64,000 bases of DNA from positions 1 to 64,000 of the forward strand of contig JANXCW010000001.1 in the NCBI GenBank assembly GCA_025059775.1. Direction: 5' to 3'. A model generated the notes under the pieces. It had not been told where the DNA came from. It made no database searches and saw only the letters and a program-made list of their open reading frames with translations. Of this stretch, positions 10,495 through 18,635 are shown one piece after another. The stretch comes from Armatimonadota bacterium. GTDB lineage: Bacteria; Sysuimicrobiota; Sysuimicrobiia; Sysuimicrobiales; Sysuimicrobiaceae. The position numbers and the translations under genes were made by a program. Each line of letters starts with the position of its first letter. Positions within the stretch are counted from its first letter, which is position 1.

Positions 10495-11387
10495 CGTGCC
10501 TCCCATGGCAGGACCTGCCCCGTGATGCGGCGGTAGGCCTCCAGATACCGAGCCCGGGTAGCCTCCACCACCTCCGGGGGGAGCGGCGGGGCAGGCGGTC
10601 GCTTGTCCCATCCGATCTCCTCCAGGTAGTCCCGCACGAACTGCTTGTCGAAGGAGGTCCTCTCCCCCCGCGCCTCATATGCTTCCCGGTCCCAGTACCG
10701 GGAGGAGTCCGGGGTTCCGAGCTCGTCGATGAGCAGGAGCCGGCCGTCCCGCAGCCCGAACTCGAACTTGCTATCCGCCAGGATCAATCCCCGCTCGTAT
10801 GCGGCGTCGTGCAGGAACCGATAGAGCGAAAGGCTCACCTCCCGCAGGCGCGCGGCTAGCCCTTCTCCCACCGCTTCCGCCAAGACCTCAAAGGATACGT
10901 TCTCGTCGTGCCCGGTCTCGTTCTTGGTGGCGGGAGTGAAAATAGGCTCCGGAAGCCGCTCCCCCTCCCGCAACCCCCGCGGAAGCTGGATCCCGCATAC
11001 CGCGCCCGTGCGGACGTAGTCCCGCCACCCGCTTCCCGCCAGATACCCCCGCACCACGCATTCAAAGGGGAGGCGCTCCGCCCGCCACACGAGCATGGTG
11101 CGATCCCGCAGCGCCGCAAGGGCCTCCACGGGCTCGCCCAGGGCCTCTGCGATGGCCTCGAGGTCCGTGGTGATGAGGTGGTTGGGGATGAGGGAGGTGG
11201 TGCGGGAAAACCAGAAGGCCGAAAGCTGCGTGAGCACCTTGCCCCGATCCGGGACGGGGGTGGGGAGCACGCAGTCGAAGGCGCTCAGACGGTCCGTGGC
11301 CACCACGAGCAGGCGTCCCCCCAGGTCGTAGACATCCCGCACCTTACCCCGAAAGAGCAGGGGGATCCGCAGGGCAGCGGCGTTCAA
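10491..11387 (-). CDS. purC: SAICAR synthetase
   Basis: PurC joins aspartate to CAIR. The protein begins at LLFRGKVRDVYDLG and contains DRLSAFDCVLP, ECVVRGYLAGSGW and SKFEFGL, all hallmarks. At 298 residues it is of the longer class, above the roughly 240-residue B. subtilis form. The start is a TTG at 11387 that overlaps the purB stop (TTGA). A strong AAGGAGG site lies about 10 bases upstream. No better in-frame start fits, because everything upstream overlaps purB. Confidence 0.95.
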   Translation of the reverse strand: MNAAALRIPLLFRGKVRDVYDLGGRLLVVATDRLSAFDCVLPTPVPDRGKVLTQLSAFWFSRTTSLIPNHLITTDLEAIAEALGEPVEALAALRDRTMLVWRAERLPFECVVRGYLAGSGWRDYVRTGAVCGIQLPRGLREGERLPEPIFTPATKNETGHDENVSFEVLAEAVGEGLAARLREVSLSLYRFLHDAAYERGLILADSKFEFGLRDGRLLLIDELGTPDSSRYWDREAYEARGERTSFDKQFVRDYLEEIGWDKRPPAPPLPPEVVEATRARYLEAYRRITGQVLPWEAR

Positions 11388-12715
11388 GGCGCTCCCTCCT
11401 CCTTGGGTGGAATCCCTACCCGGCGCAGGATCTCGTCCACGTGCGCGAGGTACGGCGCGGGGTCGAAGCATGACCGCAGGGCCGCCTCATCCGCGTGTGA
11501 CCGGATGACCGGATCCTCCAACAGTGCCCGCAGGAAGGCATCCGGCGTCCGGTGCGCATCCTCCTCGACCCGGAAGGCGGCCCGTTGCAGGGCCCGGTAC
11601 GCCTCCTCCCGGGGCATGCCCCGCTCCACCAAGTGGAGCAGAACCCGGTGGGAATACACGAGGCCGCCCGTGCGGTCCAGGTTGCGGCGCATGTTCTCCG
11701 GATACACCCGGAGGTTCTCGAGGATGTAGCGCAGCTGCCGCAGGGCGTAGTGGAGGAGGGTGGTAGCACCGGGCAGGGTGATGCGCTCGTTGCTGGAATG
11801 GCTGATGTCCCGTTCCCCCCACAGGGCCTCGTTCTCCAGGGCCACCAAGCTCATGGCCCGCAGCATCCGTGCGAGCCCCGTGATCCGCTCGCACAGGATG
11901 GGGTTGCGCTTGTGGGGCATGGCGCTACTTCCCGTCTGGCCCGCCTCAAAGGGCTCCTCCACCTCGTGGATCTCCGTGCGCTGGAGGTTGCGGATCTCCG
12001 TGGCGATCCGCTCGAGGGTTCCCGCGGTGATGGCGATGGCACACAGGAGCTCCGCGTGCCGGTCCCGCGAAACGATCTGGGTGGCGACCGTCTCCGGCAT
12101 CAGGTTCAACCGCTCGCACACGTACGCCTCCACCCACGGCCCCAGGTGCGCGTAGTTGCCCACCTCCCCCGACAGCTTCCCCACCCGCACCGCCTCCCGG
12201 GCCCGCTCCAGGCGCCCGCGGTTGCGCCGCATCTCCGCGAGCCAGCTAGCCACCTTGAGCCCAAAGGTAATGGGTTCCGCCACCATCCCATGGGTGCGCC
12301 CCGACATCAGGGCGGTGCGGTACCGGTCCGCGAGGGACGTCAACCCCTCCAGGACCCGATCCAGTTCCTGCAGGAGCAGGTCCGTGGCCCGCACGAGCAA
12401 CACCGCGGCGGCGGTATCCACCACATCGCTGGATCCCAGTCCCCGGTGCAGGTAGCGGGCGTCATCCCCGAGATCCTGGCTGACCACTTCCACGAAGGCC
12501 ACCACGTCGTGGCGGGTGCGCCGCTCCACTTCCCGCACCCGTTCGGGGTCAGGCGTCCGGGCCCGGGCCCGCAGGCGGGCCGCCACCTCCTGGGGGATGA
12601 GCCCCTGCGCGGCCTGGGCCTCCGCGGCCAGCAGCTCCACCTCGAGCCAGGTGGCGAGCTTGGTGCGCTCGCTCCACAGATCCGCCATCTCCGGAGTGGT
12701 GTACCGGGGGATCAC
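11384..12715 (-). CDS. purB: Adenylosuccinate lyase
   Basis: PurB cleaves fumarate from SAICAR and from adenylosuccinate, so it serves both IMP and AMP synthesis. The fumarase-superfamily signature SSAMPHKRNP (about residue 270) is intact, as are the SSDVVDT block and the SGRTHGMVAEPITFG block carrying the active-site His. The GTG start at 12715 overlaps the purA stop (GTGA). Length is 443 residues. Its adjacency to purA is consistent with joint supply of AMP. Confidence 0.96.
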   Translation of the reverse strand: MIPRYTTPEMADLWSERTKLATWLEVELLAAEAQAAQGLIPQEVAARLRARARTPDPERVREVERRTRHDVVAFVEVVSQDLGDDARYLHRGLGSSDVVDTAAAVLLVRATDLLLQELDRVLEGLTSLADRYRTALMSGRTHGMVAEPITFGLKVASWLAEMRRNRGRLERAREAVRVGKLSGEVGNYAHLGPWVEAYVCERLNLMPETVATQIVSRDRHAELLCAIAITAGTLERIATEIRNLQRTEIHEVEEPFEAGQTGSSAMPHKRNPILCERITGLARMLRAMSLVALENEALWGERDISHSSNERITLPGATTLLHYALRQLRYILENLRVYPENMRRNLDRTGGLVYSHRVLLHLVERGMPREEAYRALQRAAFRVEEDAHRTPDAFLRALLEDPVIRSHADEAALRSCFDPAPYLAHVDEILRRVGIPPKEEGAP

Positions 12716-14001
12716 AGGACACCTTCCGGGGTGTAGATGGTGTGCTCCCGCCGGGCCCCGGTGCCGATCAGGGTGACCGGCACTCCGCACACCTCCTGGA
12801 TGCGACGCACGAAGGCCCGGGCCTGGGGAGGGAGGTCCGAGAAGCGGGCGATCCCGGAGGTGGAGGTGCGCCACCCTGCAAGCTCTTCGTATACGGGCCG
12901 CACCCGCTCCAGCACGGGGGTAGGCGGGACTGTCTCCAGGAGCTTGCCGTCGAGCTCGTAGGCCACACAGATCCGGACGCGGTCGAAGGCATCGAGCACA
13001 TCGAGCTTCATGAGGCCCAGCTCCGTGCAGCCATTCAGCCGAGCCGCGAACCGGGCAGCCACGCCGTCGAACCACCCGCACCGCCGGGGGCGGCCCGTGG
13101 TGGCCCCATACTCCCCTCCCAGCTCCCGCAGCCGATCCCCCACCTCTCCCTGCTCCTCCGTGGGCAGAGGGCCGGATCCCACCGCGGTGGTGTATGCCTT
13201 CACCACGCCCACGACGCGGGTGATGCGGTGCGGCGGGATCCCCGCCCCCGCGCACGCCCCTCCCGCTAGGGTGGTGGAGGAGGTCACATAGGGATATTCC
13301 CCCCAGTCCAGGTCCCGCATGGCGCCCAGGTGCCCCTCCAGGAGAATGGATGCATCCTGCTCCAGGGCCTCCTGCACGACTTCGAATCCATCCACGATGT
13401 GGGGCCGGAGGCGTTCCGCCCACCCTCGCAGCCGCCCACGCAGGACTTCGGCGTCCACCGGGGCCTGCCCGTAGAGGGCCTGCAGCAGGGCGTTCCGCCG
13501 CGCCAGGAGGACGCCGAGCTGCCGCTCGCAGAACTCCGGGTACAGGAGATCCCCGGCCCGCAGCCCGATGCGGGCGACCTTGTCCGCGTACGTGGGCCAG
13601 ATGCCCTGGCGGGTGGTCCCGTGGGCCCGGGCCTCGTCCTCCGCCACGTCCATCTGCACGTGGAAGGGGAGGGTGAGATGGGCCCGATCGGAGAGGAGCA
13701 GTTCCCCGCGCAGGAGGTTTCGCCCCCGTAGGTCCTCCATCTCCCGGAGCAGCACCTCCGGGTTCACCACGCAGCCGGGGCCGATGAGGTTGCGGCACCC
13801 GGGGTTGAAGATCCCGGAGGGAATGAGGTGCAACCGGAAGGTCCCCCACTCGTTCACGATGGTGTGCCCCGCGTTCGCGCCGCCGTTGAACCGGATCACC
13901 AGCTGCGCCCGCTGGGCCAGGAGATCGATCACCTTGCCCTTGCCCTCGTCCCCCCAGTGCAGTCCCACCACCGCGGTCACGGGCATGGCCTCGCCCCTCA
14001 T
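12712..14001 (-). CDS. purA: Adenylosuccinate synthetase
   Basis: PurA uses GTP to couple aspartate to IMP on the way to AMP. The GTP-binding GDEGKGK (about 17-23), the catalytic His in FNGGANAGHT (about 39-48) and the TSSTTLAGGACAGAG segment are present. Length is 429 residues. ATG at 14001 overlaps the purD stop (ATGA), though an ATG five codons later is possible. Placing purA inside the IMP operon as second gene is less common than a separate location. Confidence 0.96.
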   Translation of the reverse strand: MRGEAMPVTAVVGLHWGDEGKGKVIDLLAQRAQLVIRFNGGANAGHTIVNEWGTFRLHLIPSGIFNPGCRNLIGPGCVVNPEVLLREMEDLRGRNLLRGELLLSDRAHLTLPFHVQMDVAEDEARAHGTTRQGIWPTYADKVARIGLRAGDLLYPEFCERQLGVLLARRNALLQALYGQAPVDAEVLRGRLRGWAERLRPHIVDGFEVVQEALEQDASILLEGHLGAMRDLDWGEYPYVTSSTTLAGGACAGAGIPPHRITRVVGVVKAYTTAVGSGPLPTEEQGEVGDRLRELGGEYGATTGRPRRCGWFDGVAARFAARLNGCTELGLMKLDVLDAFDRVRICVAYELDGKLLETVPPTPVLERVRPVYEELAGWRTSTSGIARFSDLPPQARAFVRRIQEVCGVPVTLIGTGARREHTIYTPEGVL

Positions 14002-15275
14002 GCTCCGGTATGGGTTCGGGCCCGGCGGCCAATGTCCCGGCGGAAATGCATTCCCTCGAAGTGCACCTCCTCCACGGCCCGGTACGCGGCCTCGCAGGCG
14101 GCTGATAGCGTGTCGCCGAGTCCCACAATGCTGAGCACGCGCCCGCCCGCGGTATACAGGGCCCCGTCACGCTCCTCCGTGCCCGCGTGGAACACCAGAA
14201 CTCCCGGCCGTCCTTCCAGCCGCGCAAGGCCAGAGATCCTTCGGCCTCGAACAGGCTGCTCGGGGTACCCCTCGCTCGCGAGCACCACGCAGCAGCTCGA
14301 TCCCTCCGTCCACCTCACCGGCACCTCTTCGAGCCTTCCCGCACACGCGGCGAGAAAAACCTCTGCTAGGTCCGTGGCGAGAAGCGGGAGCAGAGCCTGG
14401 GCCTCCGGATCCCCGAACCGGGCGTTGAACTCCAGGACCTTCGGGCCCTGCTGGGTGAGCATGAGACCCGCGTAGAGCACCCCGCAGAAGGGCGTCCCCT
14501 CCGCGCACAGGGCCCGGGCCGTGGGCTCCAGAATCTCCCGCACCACCCGCTCCTCGAGGTCCGTAGGGAGCCGGAGCGGAGCCACCGCCCCCATCCCACC
14601 CGTGTTGGGACCCTGGTCTCCATCCAGCAGTCGCTTGTGGTCCTGAGCAAGGGGGAGGGGGACCACGCACTCACCGCTCACGAACGCCAGCGCGGAAGCC
14701 TCTTCACCCTCGAGGTACTCCTCGATCACCACCCGCCTCCCAGCCTCCCCTAACCGACCCTCCACCATGAGGGCCTGGATCGCCGCCTCCGCCTCCCGGG
14801 AATCCCGACACACGATGGACCCCTTGCCGGCCGCGAGGCCGTCTGCCTTCACCACGCAGGGTCCGCTCTGCAACCGGACCCACCGCACCGCCTCCTCCGG
14901 GTCCTCGAAGACCCGGTAGGCGGGCTGCGGGATCCCGTAGCGTCCGAGGAGATCTTTGGCAAAGATCTTCGACGACTCGATGCGGGCCGCCCCCTGGGTA
15001 GGACCGAAGACCGCAAAGCCTCGGGCCCTGAGGACGTCCGCGAGGCCCAGGGCGAGAGGCTCCTCAGGACCCACCACCACGAGGTCCGGCCTTCGCTCCT
15101 CCACCAGGCGTACGAGGCCCGGGAGGTCCGTGGCCCGCACGGGGAAACACAGACCCAAGCGCGCCATGCCGGGATTCCCCGGCGCACACAGAACCTCGCG
15201 GACAAGCCGGCTTCGGCGAAGGGCCCAAGCGAGCGCGTGTTCACGCGCCCCGGAGCCCACAAGGAGGACCCGCAC
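13998..15275 (-). CDS. purD: Phosphoribosylamine-glycine ligase (GAR synthetase)
   Basis: First gene of the purine operon. The ATP-grasp enzyme joins glycine to phosphoribosylamine. It opens with MRVLLVGSGAREHALA and has KADGLAAGKG, EEASALAFV and the metal-site block VLEFNARFGDPE. Length is 425 residues. The GTG start at 15275 is about 50 nt downstream of the predicted transcription start. A GAGGG segment some 9 bases upstream can act as ribosome site. Confidence 0.96.
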   Translation of the reverse strand: MRVLLVGSGAREHALAWALRRSRLVREVLCAPGNPGMARLGLCFPVRATDLPGLVRLVEERRPDLVVVGPEEPLALGLADVLRARGFAVFGPTQGAARIESSKIFAKDLLGRYGIPQPAYRVFEDPEEAVRWVRLQSGPCVVKADGLAAGKGSIVCRDSREAEAAIQALMVEGRLGEAGRRVVIEEYLEGEEASALAFVSGECVVPLPLAQDHKRLLDGDQGPNTGGMGAVAPLRLPTDLEERVVREILEPTARALCAEGTPFCGVLYAGLMLTQQGPKVLEFNARFGDPEAQALLPLLATDLAEVFLAACAGRLEEVPVRWTEGSSCCVVLASEGYPEQPVRGRRISGLARLEGRPGVLVFHAGTEERDGALYTAGGRVLSIVGLGDTLSAACEAAYRAVEEVHFEGMHFRRDIGRRARTHTGA

Positions 15276-15293
15276 CCTCTACATCCCTCAACC

Positions 15294-15383
15294 GTTCGGG
15301 ATTTGTGGATATCCTCCGAGATCCGGCCCCATCATAGCCACGAATTCTCTATAGGTAAAGGCGAATTCCCAGATAAAGTTCGG
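15294..15383 (-). promoter_or_regulatory. Two PurBox-like half sites flanking the purD promoter
   Basis: CCGAAC occurs on the minus strand at 15378-15383 (context AAACCCGAACTTT) and again at 15294-15299. The first differs at one position from the B. subtilis PurR box AWWWCCGAACWWT and lies about 20 bp upstream of the -35. The second lies within the leader. In Bacillus the boxes form an inverted pair bound by PurR and released by PRPP. Here they are direct repeats about 84 bp apart, so the match is suggestive only. No purR gene is in the window. Confidence 0.4.
15331..15359 (-). promoter_or_regulatory. Promoter of the purine operon
   Basis: On the minus strand TTTACC (complement at 15354-15359), a 17-bp spacer and TATGAT (15331-15336) form a good housekeeping promoter. 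Transcription would begin near 15324, leaving a leader of about 50 nt before purD. That leader is too short for a purine or PRPP riboswitch aptamer. It stands between the Tat amidohydrolase gene and purD, where a promoter is needed. A weak GC hairpin at about 15388-15405 upstream may end the preceding transcript. Confidence 0.7.
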
Positions 15384-15424
15384 GTTTCGCCCCCCACTTG
15401 GGGCCGGGCGGGGCGTACGTGGGG

Positions 15425-17143
15425 CTACCGTTCCGGGGCGGGAGCCCGGAGCAGGCCCTCGTCGTGCACGATCCTCCCGCCCACTATGGTGAGCACGCTC
15501 CGGATGCGCTTAAGCCCCTCGTCCGGAACCTGAAACGGATCCCGGTTCAGCACCACGAGGTCCGCCCACTTCCCCACCTCGAGGCTCCCCAGGTGTTCCT
15601 CCTCCCGCAGGAACCAGCCGTTGGCGCGGGTATACAGGCGCAGGGCCTCCTGTCGGGAGATCCGCTGCTCCTCGTTGATAGGCTCCCCCCGGGCGTTGAC
15701 GCCGGTGGTGGCATAGTACATGTGCAGCCAGGGATTCATGGGCGCGATCTGCATGCCGTCCGAGCTCAGCCCCGCGGGAATTCCGCTTTCCACGATCATG
15801 CGGAAGGGGGGTCCGTTCGCTTCCCGAGTGCCCGCGAGATATCGCCACCCGGTGAGGGAGAGGCCGCCGCCCAGGGCCTTCAGCCGTTCCACCCACTCCC
15901 GGGTGATGAAGGGGACGTGCGCGAGGGTCCAGCGCAGCCCTCCAAGGGGGATCTCCCGGTCTACCTCCTCCCAGCCCCGGATGATGGCCTGGTAGTCCGT
16001 CCGGGTGAGCGAGTGGTTCTCGTTCCGCCAGCCTGCCGCGGCCACCAGGCGGGTCCCCACCCGCCAGGCTGCACCGGGCTCCGCATGGGCAAACAGCTCG
16101 AAGGGATCCCCCGCGGTGAACTCCCCGATTCCCACGGTGCGGATCCACTCGTCTCCGAAGAAGGGGAAGCTGTTGCGCAGCCGCTCCCGGAGGGTGGGAA
16201 CCTCCGGGGAGAGGTCGGTGTGGAGGAAGTTGATTCGGATCCGGGCTGGCAACCGACCCTCCGCGTGCAGCTGGAAAAAGGGCCGATGCATGGTGTAGTT
16301 GTCCTCGTGCGCGGCCCCATCCTGAGGGGTGTTCGTGGCCTGAAAGGCTCCCTGGTCCAGGTGGGTGGTCACGCCGAGGCTGAGGCCGTACCGGAGGGCA
16401 TCCAGGGCTCCCCGTCTGCGCTCCTCGGCGGTCAGCAGCTCCCGGCGCAGGGTGAGCAGGGCCCGGTTCGAGGCCTCCCCCGGGGCAATGCTCCCGTCCT
16501 CGCCCACGGGAATCCCCCGCTCCGCGAAGAAGCGCCGGCCGAGAGAGTTCACCACCGAGGGGCCGCTGAACCCGATGGAGAGGTAGGTGGGGTGCCGCGG
16601 CACCGCCTCGTCCAGCTCCCGTCGCGTGGGTAGGCGGCGCTCCGCGAACTGGTTGAAGTGGAACCCCCCGATGGTGGTGAGAAACGCCCCGGGCGGAACC
16701 GAGGCGGCCCGGGTCGCGAGGGTCTCCTGGACCTCCCGAATGGAGGCGCAGTTCTCCAGCGGGGTGTGATACCCGGGACGGTTTGCCATGAGGGCGATGT
16801 GGTTGTGGTTGTCTATGATTCCGGGGATGACAGCTCTCCCTTGGAGGTCGATCTGACGAGCTCCCAGGCCCTGGGCGGGGAGGGCATTGCCCACGTACGC
16901 GATACGGCCGTTCCGGATTAGCACCACGGAGGCCCGTGGATTGCGGGGATCCATGGTGTAGATCCTCCCGTTGAACAGGAGGAGGTCCTGGGGAGGAGGG
17001 ACCAACGGCCCGGAGGAGCGGCCCGAGGACCATGACCTCTGAGCCACGTCCCACGACCTGGTGGACGCAAAGCTCGCAAGAATCCCGAACTTCAGGAATT
17101 CCCGCCGGGATAAGGGCTCAGAGAACCCGCGCCCTGTCCTCAT
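15425..17143 (-). CDS. Tat-exported amidohydrolase (YtcJ/amidohydrolase 3 type)
   Basis: The 572-residue protein begins with a twin-arginine signal (SRREFLK at 12-18, then a hydrophobic stretch), so it should be exported folded. The metallo-hydrolase domain starts near residue 55 with LLFNGRIYTMD. It has the metal motif DNHNH (His113, His115), a later GLSSDGMQIAP active-site Asp block and the closing LEVGKWADLVVLNRDP. This domain order matches the YtcJ group, whose substrates are mostly unknown. I chose ATG at 17143 because AGGAGG lies 6 bases upstream and it places the Tat motif correctly. It is the last gene of the long catabolic train. Amide, cyclic imide or N-formyl substrates are possible, but none can be named. 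Confidence 0.85.
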   Translation of the reverse strand: MRTGRGFSEPLSRREFLKFGILASFASTRSWDVAQRSWSSGRSSGPLVPPPQDLLLFNGRIYTMDPRNPRASVVLIRNGRIAYVGNALPAQGLGARQIDLQGRAVIPGIIDNHNHIALMANRPGYHTPLENCASIREVQETLATRAASVPPGAFLTTIGGFHFNQFAERRLPTRRELDEAVPRHPTYLSIGFSGPSVVNSLGRRFFAERGIPVGEDGSIAPGEASNRALLTLRRELLTAEERRRGALDALRYGLSLGVTTHLDQGAFQATNTPQDGAAHEDNYTMHRPFFQLHAEGRLPARIRINFLHTDLSPEVPTLRERLRNSFPFFGDEWIRTVGIGEFTAGDPFELFAHAEPGAAWRVGTRLVAAAGWRNENHSLTRTDYQAIIRGWEEVDREIPLGGLRWTLAHVPFITREWVERLKALGGGLSLTGWRYLAGTREANGPPFRMIVESGIPAGLSSDGMQIAPMNPWLHMYYATTGVNARGEPINEEQRISRQEALRLYTRANGWFLREEEHLGSLEVGKWADLVVLNRDPFQVPDEGLKRIRSVLTIVGGRIVHDEGLLRAPAPER

Positions 17144-17163
17144 GGAAAGCCTCCTGATTCCGT

Positions 17164-18144
17164 TCACAGACCCAACAGCTCCGCCGGGTTCCGGCGCCCC
17201 ATCCGATCCAGCGCACGGTCCGTGATCCCCAGGGCCCGGAGCTGCTGCACAAAGGCCAGGTACCCCTCTGCCGGCCGCGGGAGCGGGGAGGCGCCGAGAT
17301 CGCTGGAGAGGATGCACCGCTCGGCTCCCACGGCCTTGATGGCCGCAGCCATTTGCTCCACGGAGGCCCCCTGCCAGGTGCGGAAGCGCTCCACGGGGGA
17401 ATCCGGCCCCAGGAAGACCCCGCAGTACGCGTGCTCGATGTAGGCGCCAAGCCGGGCCGCTTCCCGCTGTTCCTCAATGGTCATGCGGATGGGGTCGTAG
17501 TCCGCGTGGGTGCACACGATCCGCTCCACCCCCGCGGCCCGCGCCTCCCGGATCAGGGCCAGGGCCTCCTGCGCGGAGAGGTGCCCGGTCTGGAGTACGA
17601 GATCGTACTCCGCACACAACCGGAGGATCTCCCGAGCCGCGGGAAGCAGCCGGGTTCCGTCGAAGACCTCCACGCCCGGCTGGGGGATTCCGAACCGCTC
17701 GTGGTGGTTGCGGGCGTGGATGCTGGGCATCCACACCACCTTCCCCACACCTTCCGCGCCTCCTCCCCGGAAGGCCACCATGGCCTCCACGGCCGCGGGG
17801 TTCAGGCCTCCCATGGGCCAGTTGAGCACCACGCCTCCGAACACCCGGATCCCTCCGCCCACCTCCGCCTGGGCCTGCGCCGCCCGGGTCACCGTCTCAA
17901 AGGCCCCGCCCTTGAGCACCACGGCTCGCATGCCGAGTGCGCGGGCGGTCTGGGCCGCCTCCACCGCGTCCACGGTGCGATCGAAGGTGTCCGGAAAGGT
18001 ATGGACGTGGAAATCGATCATCCCCTCCGTGGCCTCCTCCCGCACGCGCTCTAGCAGCTCAGGCGCAAACTGCACGGGCGCCGGAGTCGCACGGAACCGG
18101 AGGATCGGAGCGCAGCAATCCAAGCCCCAGCACATGGATTCCAC
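17164..18144 (-). CDS. DUF6282 family amidohydrolase-fold protein
   Basis: The core starts at GMIDFHVHTFPD, giving the H-x-H metal pair (His46, His48). It goes on to VVLKGG, the LQTGHLS His, the VCTHADYDP His and the LSSDLGA Asp, which is the ligand order of metal-dependent amidohydrolases. This agrees with DUF6282 proteins, which have no assigned reaction. The neighbouring RidA and FAH-family genes make an ACMSD-like decarboxylase or a hydrolase of ring-cleavage products worth considering. The N-terminal 25 residues are weakly supported and a later start is possible. It begins 3 bp after the RidA gene stop, so the two are coupled. Confidence 0.75.
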   Translation of the reverse strand: MESMCWGLDCCAPILRFRATPAPVQFAPELLERVREEATEGMIDFHVHTFPDTFDRTVDAVEAAQTARALGMRAVVLKGGAFETVTRAAQAQAEVGGGIRVFGGVVLNWPMGGLNPAAVEAMVAFRGGGAEGVGKVVWMPSIHARNHHERFGIPQPGVEVFDGTRLLPAAREILRLCAEYDLVLQTGHLSAQEALALIREARAAGVERIVCTHADYDPIRMTIEEQREAARLGAYIEHAYCGVFLGPDSPVERFRTWQGASVEQMAAAIKAVGAERCILSSDLGASPLPRPAEGYLAFVQQLRALGITDRALDRMGRRNPAELLGL

Positions 18145-18147
18145 CCC

Positions 18148-18615
18148 TCAGCCGGAGGGAGAAGAAAGGGCCCCGGCCCGTTCCACCAGCTCCGGGGGCC
18201 CTGCGGCCAGGGCCTCGATCTCCACCCGGGCCTCCGGGATCACGAGGGAGGAGACCTGGACCGTGGTGGTGGCCACGGTGTGGTCTCCGAGGAACTCCCG
18301 CTGCACCTCGTTGAGCTCGTCCTGCTCCCGGATGTCCGTGAGGTACCGGGTGATCCTGACCACGTGCCGCCAGCCCAGCCCCAGGGCCGCGAGGGAGAGC
18401 TGGACGTTCTCGAAGGCCCGCCGGGCCTGCTCCCGCATGGAAGGCGGAAGCACGTGCTCCTCGGGGATGTGGGGGTGGTGGTGGTAGACGGGGGAGGCGT
18501 GGCACCCTGAGATCACCACCAAGGCCGATCCCGGGGGGATTACCACCGCGGGCGCGTAGGGCATCCGGACCTTGCCACGCAGGGGATGGTCTGGGAAGAC
18601 GGGGATTCCGTACAT
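18148..18615 (-). CDS. RidA/YjgF/Rid family protein (possible 2-aminomuconate deaminase)
   Basis: A 155-residue member of the trimeric Rid family, with VVISGCHAS, a QARRAFENVQLSLAALG helix, the TRYLTDI strand and the C-terminal EARVEIEALA that carries the substrate-binding Arg. RidA itself hydrolyses enamines and imines; relatives include 2-aminomuconate deaminase. The histidine-rich loop YHHHPHIPEEH (about 52-62) is unusual for RidA and may bind a metal or substrate. The start at 18615 has GGAGGG five bases upstream. Immediate neighbours are the FAH-family gene upstream and the DUF6282 gene downstream. Confidence 0.85.
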   Translation of the reverse strand: MYGIPVFPDHPLRGKVRMPYAPAVVIPPGSALVVISGCHASPVYHHHPHIPEEHVLPPSMREQARRAFENVQLSLAALGLGWRHVVRITRYLTDIREQDELNEVQREFLGDHTVATTTVQVSSLVIPEARVEIEALAAGPPELVERAGALSSPSG

Positions 18616-18635
18616 CGTTCCCTCCTCAGGCGACC

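Noticed and set aside
15276-15324. A purine or PRPP riboswitch in front of purD
   Set aside because: The predicted leader is only about 50 nt, too short for a known aptamer plus expression platform, and no conserved junction sequence is visible.
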